Shown in pieces: positions 7,809 to 15,638 of a stretch of 29,832 nucleotides of DNA (the stretch's first letter is position 1; the number at the start of each line of letters is the position of its first letter). The notes below the pieces were generated by a model that made no database searches, was not told the origin of the DNA, and saw only the letters and a program-made list of their open reading frames with translations. The DNA is taken from assembly GCA_900772835.1 (NCBI GenBank), contig CAAGSA010000115.1:1-29832 (forward strand), written 5' to 3'. A program made the position numbers and the translations under genes. The DNA comes from an uncultured Prevotella sp. Its GTDB lineage: Bacteria; Bacteroidota; Bacteroidia; Bacteroidales; Bacteroidaceae.

Positions 7809-9242
7809 ATGAAAAGCAAGAAGAAAGACCAGAATATGAAGATGCAGTGGACAAAGTTCATCGCTGTACTCGTGCTGTATCTGCTCTTCCTGGTATGGGT
7901 GAAGAGCTGGCTCGGACTCATCGTGGTGCCGTTCATATTCGATGTGTATATAACGAAAAAGATAAACTGGCAGTGGTGGAAGGACGCAGAAGGACCCACA
8001 CGCTTCATCATGTCGTGGGTAGACGCGCTGGTGTTCGCACTGGTTGCCGTATACTTCATCAACCAGTTCTTCTTCCAGAACTACGTAATACCGTCGTCAT
8101 CGCTCGAAAAATCGCTACTGACGGGCGACTATCTCTTCGTGTCGAAGGTGAGCTACGGACCGAGAGTGCCGGAAACACCGCTCACCATGCCGCTCACGCA
8201 GCACACGCTGCCGGTGTTCAACTGCCAGTCGTACATCGAATGGCCGCACTGGGAATACAGACGAGTGAAAGGACTGGGCAAGGTGGAGCTGAACGACATC
8301 GTGGTGTTCAACTACCCTGCCGGCGACACACTGGTGGAGAACTACCCGAACGCCGACTTCTACCGCGACATCTGCTACGGCACAGGATACCAGCTGCTTG
8401 CCGACCAGCCTGTAGACCTCGCGCAGATGAATCCGCAGCAGCAGTATGACTACTTCAACAAGGTATACAACACGGGGCGCGCATACGTTGCCGACAACGC
8501 ACAGCAGTTCGGCGAGATAATCAGCCGACCAACCGACCGCCGCGAGAACTACGTGAAGCGATGCGTGGGACTGCCGGGAATGACACTGCAGATAAAGAAC
8601 CACATAGTCTATCTCGACGGCAAGCCGAACAAGGAGCCGGAGAACGTGCAGTACACCTACCGCGTGGTGCTGAACCAGCCAATCCCCGACGAGATGATGA
8701 AGGAACTGGGCATCAGCATGGAAGACCAGACGAGCCTGAACCAGAACGGATACATGCCGCTGACCAAGCGTGCCGCCAAGGCTCTCGCCGCAAACAAGGC
8801 GATAGCAAAGAGCGTGACACTCGCGCCGGAACTGACCGACGACCTGCTGTATCCGCTCAACGCCGTGACGGGATGGACACGCGACAACTACGGGCCAGTG
8901 TGGATCCCGAAGAAGGGCGCCACCGTGAAACTCAGCATGAAGAACATAGCGATATACGAACGCCCCATACGCTCGTATGAGCACAACACACTGGAAGTGA
9001 AGGACGGAAAGATATACATCAACGGCAAGCAGACAGACCGATACACGTTCAAGATGGACTACTACTGGATGATGGGCGACAACCGCCACAACTCTGCCGA
9101 CTCGCGATACTGGGGCTTCGTGCCTGAAGACCACATCGTGGGCAAGCCGATATTCATCTGGTGGTCGAGCGACCCCGACCGCCATGGATTCTCAGGCATA
9201 CGCTGGAACAGACTGTTCCGCTTTGTAGACAACATAAAGTAA
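7809..9242 (+). CDS. lepB: Signal peptidase I (active form, with large insertion)
   Basis: Protein of 477 aa, inner-membrane serine protease (family S26) that removes signal peptides from exported proteins. Two to three N-terminal hydrophobic segments precede the catalytic domain. The Ser box reads VIPSSSLEKSLLTGD with the nucleophile at Ser98. The Lys box reads YVKRCVGLPGMTL with the general base at Lys250. The C-terminal box MMGDNRHNSADSRYWGFVP is intact. The region between the Ser and Lys boxes (about 150 residues) and a second stretch after the Lys box are much longer than in E. coli LepB; long insertions are common in Bacteroidota enzymes. It sits between dapB and a catalytically dead paralogue whose ATG begins directly after this stop codon. 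Confidence 0.96.
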   Translation: MKSKKKDQNMKMQWTKFIAVLVLYLLFLVWVKSWLGLIVVPFIFDVYITKKINWQWWKDAEGPTRFIMSWVDALVFALVAVYFINQFFFQNYVIPSSSLEKSLLTGDYLFVSKVSYGPRVPETPLTMPLTQHTLPVFNCQSYIEWPHWEYRRVKGLGKVELNDIVVFNYPAGDTLVENYPNADFYRDICYGTGYQLLADQPVDLAQMNPQQQYDYFNKVYNTGRAYVADNAQQFGEIISRPTDRRENYVKRCVGLPGMTLQIKNHIVYLDGKPNKEPENVQYTYRVVLNQPIPDEMMKELGISMEDQTSLNQNGYMPLTKRAAKALAANKAIAKSVTLAPELTDDLLYPLNAVTGWTRDNYGPVWIPKKGATVKLSMKNIAIYERPIRSYEHNTLEVKDGKIYINGKQTDRYTFKMDYYWMMGDNRHNSADSRYWGFVPEDHIVGKPIFIWWSSDPDRHGFSGIRWNRLFRFVDNIK

Positions 9243-9920
9243 ATGCGAAATTCCATAAAGTTCATAGCGGCAATGGCTGTTGCGGCGGCAGTGACGATAC
9301 TGTTCCGCAACGTGGCTTTCACCATATACACAGTGCCGGAGACAGGCATCAAGCCCTGGCTCGTGGAAGGCGACCGTGTGCTGGTGAACCGCTGGAGCTA
9401 TGGACTGCGCACCGGCGGAGAGAAGTTTTTCCCATACAGCCGGTGGTGCCGCAAGCCGGTAGGCAAGGGAGAACTCGTGGCATTCAACTATCCGCTCGAC
9501 ACCATCAACCCTCTCGCCTCGCGAGCTGTACACGCGGCATTCTGCGCGGCAGGACCGGGCGACACGGTGATAGTGGACCGCCACCCGATAGTGACGCCGT
9601 CAAGATGCCGTTCGGTGGAGGTGACACCGTGGAACATCAAGCTGCTGTGCAACACGTTCCGCATACACGAGCACCGCAATGCCGACATACGCGACGGAAG
9701 ACTATACATCGACGGAAGAGAAACACGATTCGTGAACTTCTCGCGCAACTACTACTGGATGAGCGTAATGCCCGGCGATGACTTCCCCGACTCGCGCTTC
9801 TACGGTTTCGTGCCCGAAGACCATATAATAGGGCGAGTGGTGATGATTGTATACTCAAAGGGCAGCAGCCAGTCGTTCTTCGGAAGTTTCCGCAACGACC
9901 GCTGGCTGAAACCACTCTGA
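9243..9920 (+). CDS. Signal peptidase I-like protein lacking the Ser/Lys catalytic dyad
   Basis: Protein of 225 aa with an N-terminal hydrophobic anchor (residues 5-30) and an S26 fold. Aligned to the neighbouring LepB, the Ser box VPSSSLEKSLLTGD becomes VPETGIKPWLVEGD, so the nucleophile is Gly35. The Lys box KRCVGLPG becomes AFCAAGPG, so the general base is Ala99. Structural boxes remain: DRVLVNRWSYGLR, GDTVIVDR, YIDGRE and MPGDDFPDSRFYGFVPEDHIIG. The gene abuts the lepB stop with no spacer, implying translational coupling. A similar arrangement is known in Staphylococcus aureus, where inactive SpsA is encoded beside active SpsB. A role as a partner or regulator of LepB is inference. The retained fold suggests a maintained protein rather than decay. 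Confidence 0.9.
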   Translation: MRNSIKFIAAMAVAAAVTILFRNVAFTIYTVPETGIKPWLVEGDRVLVNRWSYGLRTGGEKFFPYSRWCRKPVGKGELVAFNYPLDTINPLASRAVHAAFCAAGPGDTVIVDRHPIVTPSRCRSVEVTPWNIKLLCNTFRIHEHRNADIRDGRLYIDGRETRFVNFSRNYYWMSVMPGDDFPDSRFYGFVPEDHIIGRVVMIVYSKGSSQSFFGSFRNDRWLKPL

Positions 9921-10007
9921 CAACAGATTCACTCCCACACACACCACGGCCTACCCCCCCTTACGACAAGGGACTGGAAACAGACAAAACTCCACCCCAT
10001 AGAAAAG

Positions 10008-10616
10008 ATGACAGTTTTATTATCCTCAACATATTTCGGACCCGTGCAATGGTATCAGAAGCTGAACCGCTGCGAACGCGTGTTGATAGAGCAGCACGAC
10101 AGCTTCATAAAGCAGACATACCGCAACCGATGCGTGATAGCCACACCGAACGGCGCTCTCGCACTGAGCGTGCCCACAAAGCCGGCTGCCGAATCTACAC
10201 CGCCGCAAATCAGCGACCACGGGAACTGGCGGCACGTACACTGGAACGCCCTGAAGAGCGCCTACGGAGAATCACCCTTCTTCGAATATTATGCCGACGA
10301 CCTGCTGCCGTTCTTCGAGAAAAGATGGGACAATCTGTATGACTTCAATCTCGACATCTGCCGCACAATGTGCCAGCTGCTCGACATAGAACCGGACATC
10401 AGACAGACCGACCATTACATCACACGAGAAGAGGCTGCAGCACAGGGCATCATCGACCTGCGCGATGCCATACGCCCCAAGCACCCGATGGAAGATGCGG
10501 ATTTCACGCCAAGAAAATACTATCAGGTGTACGGGCAGCGACACGGCTTTCTGCCCAACATGAGCATACTCGACCTGCTGTTCAACATGGGCAACGAAAG
10601 TGTGCTGTGGCTGTAG
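10008..10616 (+). CDS. WbqC-like family protein
   Basis: Protein of 202 aa with the family opening LSSTYFGPVQWYQKL, a central NWRHVHWNALKSAYGESPFF segment and a C-terminal end of ILDLLFNMGNESVLWL. WbqC-like proteins are found in O-antigen or polysaccharide loci and, in Bacteroidota, next to lepB. Their reaction is not established. No signal peptide or membrane helix is seen, so it is probably cytoplasmic. ATG at 10008 lies 87 bp after the signal-peptidase paralogue and is preceded by an A-rich leader. Co-transcription with the lepB genes is plausible. Family assignment is good; function is unknown. Confidence 0.87.
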   Translation: MTVLLSSTYFGPVQWYQKLNRCERVLIEQHDSFIKQTYRNRCVIATPNGALALSVPTKPAAESTPPQISDHGNWRHVHWNALKSAYGESPFFEYYADDLLPFFEKRWDNLYDFNLDICRTMCQLLDIEPDIRQTDHYITREEAAAQGIIDLRDAIRPKHPMEDADFTPRKYYQVYGQRHGFLPNMSILDLLFNMGNESVLWL

Positions 10617-10769
10617 GACGGAGAAGGGAAAAACCACCATTGCAAAAAAAGAGGCAACCGCCTCGCCATGTATGTGCAAGGCATCGGCACCAATACACAA
10701 CTGCCGCAAGGGAAGCGCGCGTAGACATTATAAAAAAACAATTTCTAATAGAGAAACGAAAAAGAAGAT

Positions 10770-11174
10770 ATGGACTATATATTCGAAACAAAAATGATGG
10801 TGCGCGATTACGAATGCGACATCGAAGGCATCGTGAACAACGCCAACTATCTGCACTACGCCGAACACACACGCCATCTGTTTCTGAACAAATGCGGACT
10901 GAGCTTCGCCGAAATGCACCGCCGGGGCATAGATGCCGTGGTGGCAAGAATGAACCTGCAGTTCAAGACACCGCTACAATGCGACGACGAGTTCTTCTCG
11001 CGCCTGAATCTGAAAAAGGAGGGAATAAAATATGTGTTCCATCAGGACATATACCGCGCTTCCGACAATAAACTCTGCTTCAAGGGCATCATCGACCTCG
11101 TATGCATAGTGGACGGAAAGCTCGCAAACAGCACCGAATACGACGAGGCCTTCAAGGAATATCTGAACAAATAG
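10770..11174 (+). CDS. Acyl-CoA thioesterase, hotdog fold (YbgC/4-hydroxybenzoyl-CoA thioesterase type)
   Basis: Protein of 134 aa, a usual length for a single hotdog domain. The signature of the family is visible at the N-terminus: VRDYECDIEGIVNNANYLHY followed by AEHTRHLFL. Asp17 occupies the catalytic aspartate position, and a short helix-rich segment follows. A strand-rich second half (RMNLQFKTPLQCDDEFF) completes the fold. Such enzymes hydrolyse acyl-CoA thioesters in the cytoplasm; the acyl substrate cannot be read from the sequence. It is 22 bp upstream of dprA in the same direction, so the two are probably co-transcribed although functionally unrelated. Confidence 0.9.
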   Translation: MDYIFETKMMVRDYECDIEGIVNNANYLHYAEHTRHLFLNKCGLSFAEMHRRGIDAVVARMNLQFKTPLQCDDEFFSRLNLKKEGIKYVFHQDIYRASDNKLCFKGIIDLVCIVDGKLANSTEYDEAFKEYLNK

Positions 11175-11196
11175 GAAAACAAGGAAACATACCATA

Positions 11197-12327
11197 ATGG
11201 CAGCAATCTCTAAAGAAACGGTGAGTGCGATGATTCTGTCGCGTACGGGCTTCTTCAATATCCGCCTGATGAAAGAACTGTATCTCAGGGCAGGCTCATT
11301 CTCGGCAGTGACCGACCACAGCAACGACATACAAGCCATTGTGCCAGACTGTCCGCGACAGCTCGCAAACGCCCTGAAGAACATCGAGGCTATGCGCAGC
11401 AGAGTGGACGAAGAGCTGGAATTCATCGAGGCAAATGGCATACAGATGCTCACACTCGCCGACAACGCATATCCGCAGAGGCTCAAGGAATGTGTCGACG
11501 CGCCGCTCGTGCTCTTCTTCAAGGGTAATGCCAACCTGAACGCCAAACGGGTGATAAACATCATTGGCACGCGCCACGCAACGGTGTATGCCGACGATTG
11601 CATACGCCAGTTCACGGAACAGCTGAAAACGTTATGTCCGGAGATACTGATAGTGAGCGGACTTGCCTACGGAGTGGACATAATGGCGCACCGACATTCG
11701 TTGGAAAACGGCATACCGACAGTAGGAGTCGTGGCACACGGGCTCGACAACCTCTATCCACCACGCCACCGCGAAACGGCAAACAGAATGATAGAGAACG
11801 GCGGACTGCTGACCGAATATTTCACACATACAAATGCCGACAAGGTGAACTTCGTGCGGCGCAACCGCATCGTGGCAGGAATGTCTGATGCCACTGTGCT
11901 CGTGGAGAGTGCGGCACGTGGCGGAGGACTGATAACCTGCTCCATGGCACAGTCGTATGGCAGGGACGTGTTCGCATTCCCGGGCAGAGTGGGCGATGCC
12001 ACATCCGAAGGATGCAACAACCTCATACGCGACGACGGTGCACGCCTCATCACCTCAGCCACCGACATGGTGCGCCTGCTCGGATGGGAAGACGATGCAC
12101 GTCTCGCAACAGCGCAACGACAGGGCATAGAACGCTCGCTATTTCCCGAACTCAGCGACGAGGAGCGACGCACTGTAGGCACCCTGACCGAAGGCGACCT
12201 GCAACTCAATGCCATTGCCGCAAAAGCATCGCTACCCATCAGCCGAATAGCACCGGTGCTCTTCGGACTGGAGATGAAAGGAGTGGTGAAGACGCTTCCA
12301 GGCGGTATGTATCATCTTATAAAATAG
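11197..12327 (+). CDS. dprA: DNA-processing protein DprA
   Basis: Protein of 376 aa. DprA binds incoming single-stranded DNA during natural transformation and loads RecA on it. An N-terminal helical region (residues 1-75) is followed by the Rossmann-like DNA-binding core. Key motifs are IIGTRHATVYADD (about 123-135), VSGLAYGVDIMAHR (153-166), VNFVRRNRIVAGMSDATVLVES (218-238), RGGGLIT (241-247) and VFAFPGRVGDATSEGCNNLI (258-277). The C-terminus (residues about 310-376) has the small winged-helix-like domain found in many DprA proteins. It lies 14 bp before the dihydrouridine synthase gene. The full competence machinery is not in the window. Confidence 0.95.
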   Translation: MAAISKETVSAMILSRTGFFNIRLMKELYLRAGSFSAVTDHSNDIQAIVPDCPRQLANALKNIEAMRSRVDEELEFIEANGIQMLTLADNAYPQRLKECVDAPLVLFFKGNANLNAKRVINIIGTRHATVYADDCIRQFTEQLKTLCPEILIVSGLAYGVDIMAHRHSLENGIPTVGVVAHGLDNLYPPRHRETANRMIENGGLLTEYFTHTNADKVNFVRRNRIVAGMSDATVLVESAARGGGLITCSMAQSYGRDVFAFPGRVGDATSEGCNNLIRDDGARLITSATDMVRLLGWEDDARLATAQRQGIERSLFPELSDEERRTVGTLTEGDLQLNAIAAKASLPISRIAPVLFGLEMKGVVKTLPGGMYHLIK

Positions 12328-12341
12328 AAAACGTAACGACA

Positions 12342-13316
12342 ATGAAGATTGGAAACATAGAATTCTCCGACCATCCACTATTCCTCGCCCCGATGGAGGA
12401 TGTCACCGACATCGGTTTCCGCATGCTCTGCAAGCGCTACGGAGCATCAATGGTATACACGGAGTTCGTCAGTGCCGAAGCCCTCGTGCGCTCAGTGAAG
12501 AGCACAGTAAGCAAACTCACCATCAGCAACGAGGAACGCCCCGTGGGCATACAGATATACGGCAGGGACGTGGACTCGATGGTGGAGGCAGCAAAGATAG
12601 TGGAAGATCAGGCGCATCCAGATGTTATCGACCTGAACTTCGGCTGCCCTGTGAAGAAAGTTGCAGGAAAGGGGGCAGGAGCAGGAATGCTACAGAACAT
12701 ACCGCTGCTGCTCGACATAACGCGCAATGTGGTGAAAGCAGTTAATACGCCGGTCACGGTCAAGACGCGCCTGGGATGGAGCAACGACAACCTCGTGATA
12801 ACCACTCTCGCCGAACAGCTGCAGGACTGCGGCATACAGGCACTCACCATTCACGGCAGGACACGCGCACAGATGTATACCGGCTCTGCCGACTGGACAC
12901 TCATCGGAGAGGTGAAACGCAATCCGCGCATCACGATTCCAATCATCGGCAACGGCGATATCACCACACCGGAAGAAACAAAACGTGCCTTCGAAGAATA
13001 TGGCGTGGATGCCGTGATGATTGGCAGGGCAACGTTCGGCAGGCCGTGGATATTCAAGGAAATACGCGATTACCTCGACGGCAAGGAACCCGATCCGACA
13101 ATGGACTTCAACTGGATGCTTGACGTGCTTGAGGAGCAGCTGCGAATCAACGTGGAGCGAATCGACGAATACCGTGGTATACTGCACACGCGCCGCCACC
13201 TCGCGGCAAGTCCGATATTCAAGGGCATACCCAACTTCCGCCAGACAAGAATAGCGATGCTACGCGCCGCAACGATGAACGAGCTTATGGACATTCTTGA
13301 GCAGCAGCGCAAATGA
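12342..13316 (+). CDS. dusB: tRNA-dihydrouridine synthase (DusB-like)
   Basis: Protein of 324 aa. An FMN- and NADPH-dependent enzyme that reduces specific uridines in tRNA to dihydrouridine. The TIM-barrel signatures are all present: LAPMEDVTDIGFRMLCK, IDLNFGCPVKKVAGKGAGAG with catalytic Cys102, VKTRLGW, LTIHGRTRAQMYTGSADW, IPIIGNGDITTPEE and MIGRATFGRPWIF. The ATG at 12342 gives the standard N-terminus MKIGNIEFSDHPLFLAPMED. The frame stays open upstream into dprA but that extension has no homologous features. The DusB subfamily is preferred from the motif set and length, with moderate certainty. The gene follows dprA by 14 bp. Confidence 0.93.
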   Translation: MKIGNIEFSDHPLFLAPMEDVTDIGFRMLCKRYGASMVYTEFVSAEALVRSVKSTVSKLTISNEERPVGIQIYGRDVDSMVEAAKIVEDQAHPDVIDLNFGCPVKKVAGKGAGAGMLQNIPLLLDITRNVVKAVNTPVTVKTRLGWSNDNLVITTLAEQLQDCGIQALTIHGRTRAQMYTGSADWTLIGEVKRNPRITIPIIGNGDITTPEETKRAFEEYGVDAVMIGRATFGRPWIFKEIRDYLDGKEPDPTMDFNWMLDVLEEQLRINVERIDEYRGILHTRRHLAASPIFKGIPNFRQTRIAMLRAATMNELMDILEQQRK

Positions 13317-13339
13317 TGCCCAGACAAAACATTCAAAAG

Positions 13340-13416
13340 CTTTTCACGAGCCTATATACATAACTTTTTTACGAACTCATATATACAAAACATTTTTACA
13401 AACCTATACAGACAAA
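13340..13416 (+). repeat. Degenerate 24-27 bp tandem repeat upstream of the PCMD lipoprotein gene
   Basis: Three imperfect copies follow one another at about 13340-13363, 13364-13390 and 13391-13416. Each is a T-run, then ACGA/ACAA, then CCTATA or CATATATACA. The sequence is AT-rich and lies in the 109-bp gap between dus and the lipoprotein gene. Confidence 0.5.
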
Positions 13417-13425
13417 GAAAGATTG

Positions 13426-14619
13426 ATGAAACATTCTATGTTATTCCTTTCGTCGCTTGTGGGATGCGTTATGCTGTCGTCCTGCTTCAAAGACGAACCG
13501 CTGAATGCGGAATGCGACATACAGCAAGCATACGTGCAAATGGACGACCCACTTCAGGTGTTCCCTCAGGAAACCAACGCCACGGTGGAAGTGATGTCGA
13601 ACAGCAGCAACATTACGTTCTACATCAACGAAGACGTGGATGTGAGCCAAATGGCACCCCAGTTCCGCCTTACACCCGGAGCAACAATCAGTCCGGAGAG
13701 CGGAACAGTTCTCGACTTTTCGGGCGAGAAGGCACACACCTACACAGTAACCTCGCAGGACCGACGCTGGCAGCGCACCTACACAGTATGCTTCAAGGTG
13801 ATAAGCAAGAACGAGCTGCCAGTGAAGTTCAGCTTCGAGAACTACGAGATGTATGCCGAGAACGGTGTGGAGAAATACACGGTATGGCACGATTTCAACA
13901 GCTTCGGCAACAGAATTGACTGCTGGGCATCGGGCAACGCCGGATTCCGCCTGTCGCCCGACAACTCGAACAAGAAACCCAACGAATATCCCACAGCACC
14001 CATGGCCGACGGCAAGGGTCCTCTGGGAACGGCATCGGGCAAATACGTGAAGTTGGAAACGATGCTCACCGGCGACTGGGGAAAGAACGTGAAACGCCCT
14101 ATAGCTGCCGGAAACATCTTCATCGGCGAGTTCGACGTGAGCAAGGCCCTCACGGCAACACTGATGACAACACGCTTCGGACTGCCATTCAACCGCATTC
14201 CCAAGAAGCTGAAGGGATGGTACAAGTACAAACGCGGCGAGGTGGTGACAGACAAACTGCTGAAACCACAGACCGACAAAAAGGACTACGGCGCAATATA
14301 CGCCGTGCTCTACCGCAACCACGATGACAAAGGCAATGCTTTCGTGCTGAACGGCTCCGACGTGAAGACGAACAAATACGTGGTGGCTATCGCAGACCTC
14401 GGCGAAATTGACGACACACCGAACTGGACACAGTTCAGCATACCGTTCAAGTTTGCCGACGGCTTCGACTTGAGAAACCCTGAATTCCTGAAGCAACTCA
14501 AGAACTACAACGGATACAGCATAACCGTAGTGGCAAGTTCAAGCAAGGACGGCGACCTCTTCGTAGGTGCCGTGGGCAGCACGCTGTGTATAGATGAATT
14601 TGAACTGGAGTGTGAGTAA
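13426..14619 (+). CDS. PCMD-domain lipoprotein (putative carbohydrate metabolism domain)
   Basis: Protein of 397 aa with a lipoprotein signal peptide (MKHSMLFLSSLVGCVMLSSC, lipobox LSSC with Cys20). Residues about 45-130 form an Ig-like segment (ITFYINEDVDVSQMAPQFRL through YTVTSQDRRWQRTYTVCFK). The remainder matches the PCMD domain, common in Bacteroidota surface lipoproteins: YTVWHDFNSFGNRIDCWASG, GKYVKLET, GTLMTTRFGLPF-like strands and a C-terminal VGAVGSTLCIDEFEL. The substrate and the reaction of this domain are not established. The gene is followed 26 bp later by an outer-membrane barrel gene, a recurring pairing that points to a joint envelope role. Start at 13426 puts the signal peptide in the expected place. 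Confidence 0.85.
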   Translation: MKHSMLFLSSLVGCVMLSSCFKDEPLNAECDIQQAYVQMDDPLQVFPQETNATVEVMSNSSNITFYINEDVDVSQMAPQFRLTPGATISPESGTVLDFSGEKAHTYTVTSQDRRWQRTYTVCFKVISKNELPVKFSFENYEMYAENGVEKYTVWHDFNSFGNRIDCWASGNAGFRLSPDNSNKKPNEYPTAPMADGKGPLGTASGKYVKLETMLTGDWGKNVKRPIAAGNIFIGEFDVSKALTATLMTTRFGLPFNRIPKKLKGWYKYKRGEVVTDKLLKPQTDKKDYGAIYAVLYRNHDDKGNAFVLNGSDVKTNKYVVAIADLGEIDDTPNWTQFSIPFKFADGFDLRNPEFLKQLKNYNGYSITVVASSSKDGDLFVGAVGSTLCIDEFELECE

Positions 14620-14645
14620 ATGAACCCGAAAAAGAACAGAAAACA

Positions 14646-15437
14646 ATGAAAAGAAACATCATATCACTGCTCCTCGCGCTGATGGCATCAGCAGCGGCAG
14701 TTGGCGGAAACATCTTCGACAATCTCGTGTACGACTTGCGTCTGGGCTACAACATAGGCGGAACGGCTCCTATGGGCATGCCTGCCACCATACGCTCGCT
14801 CGACGCTTACCGCCCCACGGCAAGCCTTGCCTTCGCCCTGGGCGTATACAAACCACTCGACAGCCACTGGGGGCTGACCACCGGACTGCGTCTCGAAAAC
14901 AAGGGAATGGACATCGACGCTACCGTGAAGGGCTACCACATGCGGATAACACAGGGCGGAAGCGGCGAACTGGAAGGTGTGTTCACGGGAAAGAACCACA
15001 CCGAAGTGAACCAATGGATGCTCACACTGCCCTTGCAAGCCACCTACTGGCTGGGCAACAAAGTGTGTCTGAAGCTCGGTCCATACTTCTCCTACGTCAA
15101 CTCGCCCTCGTTCAAAGGCTATGCCTCAGACGGCTATCTGCGCAAGAATCCGCTGTCGCCCGGTGCTCCGGGCTATGACCCCAACGACCCTCGCGGAGAG
15201 AAGGTGGAACTGGGTACCACCGAGGACGAGCGCGGAACCTACGATTTCTCCGATGACCTGCGCAATCTGCAATGGGGAATGATGCTGGGAGCCGACTGGC
15301 GCTTCCACGAAACTTGGGGCGTGTTTGCCGATGTTTCGTGGGGTTTCACTGGTATCTTCAAGAGCAGTTTCACGGTGCTCGACCAAAAGCTATACCCCGT
15401 ATACGGCACCATAGGCGTGACATACCGACTGAAATAA
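14646..15437 (+). CDS. Outer-membrane beta-barrel protein (PorT-like/OMP_b-brl)
   Basis: Protein of 263 aa with a signal peptide (about residues 1-20, ending AAAVGG). Alternating hydrophobic and aromatic strands follow, as in 8-10 stranded barrels: VYDLRLGYNIGG, SLAFALGVYKPL, GLTTGLRLENKG, WMLTLPLQATYWLG, VCLKLGPYFSYVN, GMMLGADWRF, GVFADVSWGFTGIF and a final YGTIGVTYRL that ends in a strand. The layout matches the small porin-like barrels of Bacteroidota. It probably sits in the outer membrane with the preceding PCMD lipoprotein; no substrate can be inferred. A hairpin terminator follows after about 75 bp. Confidence 0.85.
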   Translation: MKRNIISLLLALMASAAAVGGNIFDNLVYDLRLGYNIGGTAPMGMPATIRSLDAYRPTASLAFALGVYKPLDSHWGLTTGLRLENKGMDIDATVKGYHMRITQGGSGELEGVFTGKNHTEVNQWMLTLPLQATYWLGNKVCLKLGPYFSYVNSPSFKGYASDGYLRKNPLSPGAPGYDPNDPRGEKVELGTTEDERGTYDFSDDLRNLQWGMMLGADWRFHETWGVFADVSWGFTGIFKSSFTVLDQKLYPVYGTIGVTYRLK

Positions 15438-15446
15438 AAAAGAATC

Positions 15447-15528
15447 ATATATATACACAGGGGCATTCCTGTTTATATATACACACACAAGGGACATTCC
15501 TATTTATAAGCACAAGGGTTATTCTTCC
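15447..15528 (+). repeat. Three imperfect direct repeats after the barrel gene
   Basis: Copies of a roughly 25-32 bp unit, with the pattern TATATACACA...AGGGGCATTCCT, TATATACACACACAAGGGACATTCCT and TATAAGCACAAGGGTTATTCTT, lie head to tail. The last copy forms the left arm of the terminator hairpin that follows. Confidence 0.5.
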
Positions 15529-15546
15529 AGCCAAGAATAACCCTTT
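15514..15546 (+). terminator. Perfect 13-bp stem-loop terminator
   Basis: AAGGGTTATTCTT (15514-15526) and AAGAATAACCCTT (15533-15545) are exact inverted complements around a 6-nt loop, followed by a short T-rich stretch. It probably ends the PCMD/barrel transcript. The next gene starts 33 bp downstream, so read-through or a promoter inside this stretch must serve it. Confidence 0.8.
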
Positions 15547-15563
15547 ATTCTAAACCCATACTT

Positions 15564-15638
15564 ATAAACAACGAACAGATGAACAACGAGCAGATGAGCA
15601 ACGAACTGATGAACAACGAGCAGATGAACAACGAACAG
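15564..15638 (+). repeat. 15-bp minisatellite forming the 5' end of the methyltransferase gene
   Basis: Five units of ATGAACAACGAGCAG lie at 15564, 15579, 15594, 15609 and 15624 with small changes. The first begins ATA rather than ATG. Each of the other four begins with an in-frame ATG and encodes MNNEQ or a variant (MSNEL in the second of them). Confidence 0.9.

Noticed and set aside
10650..10665. Hairpin GAGGC/GCCTC next to an A7 run as a terminator
   Set aside because: The stem has only 5 bp and the orientation would serve the minus strand, where no gene is present.
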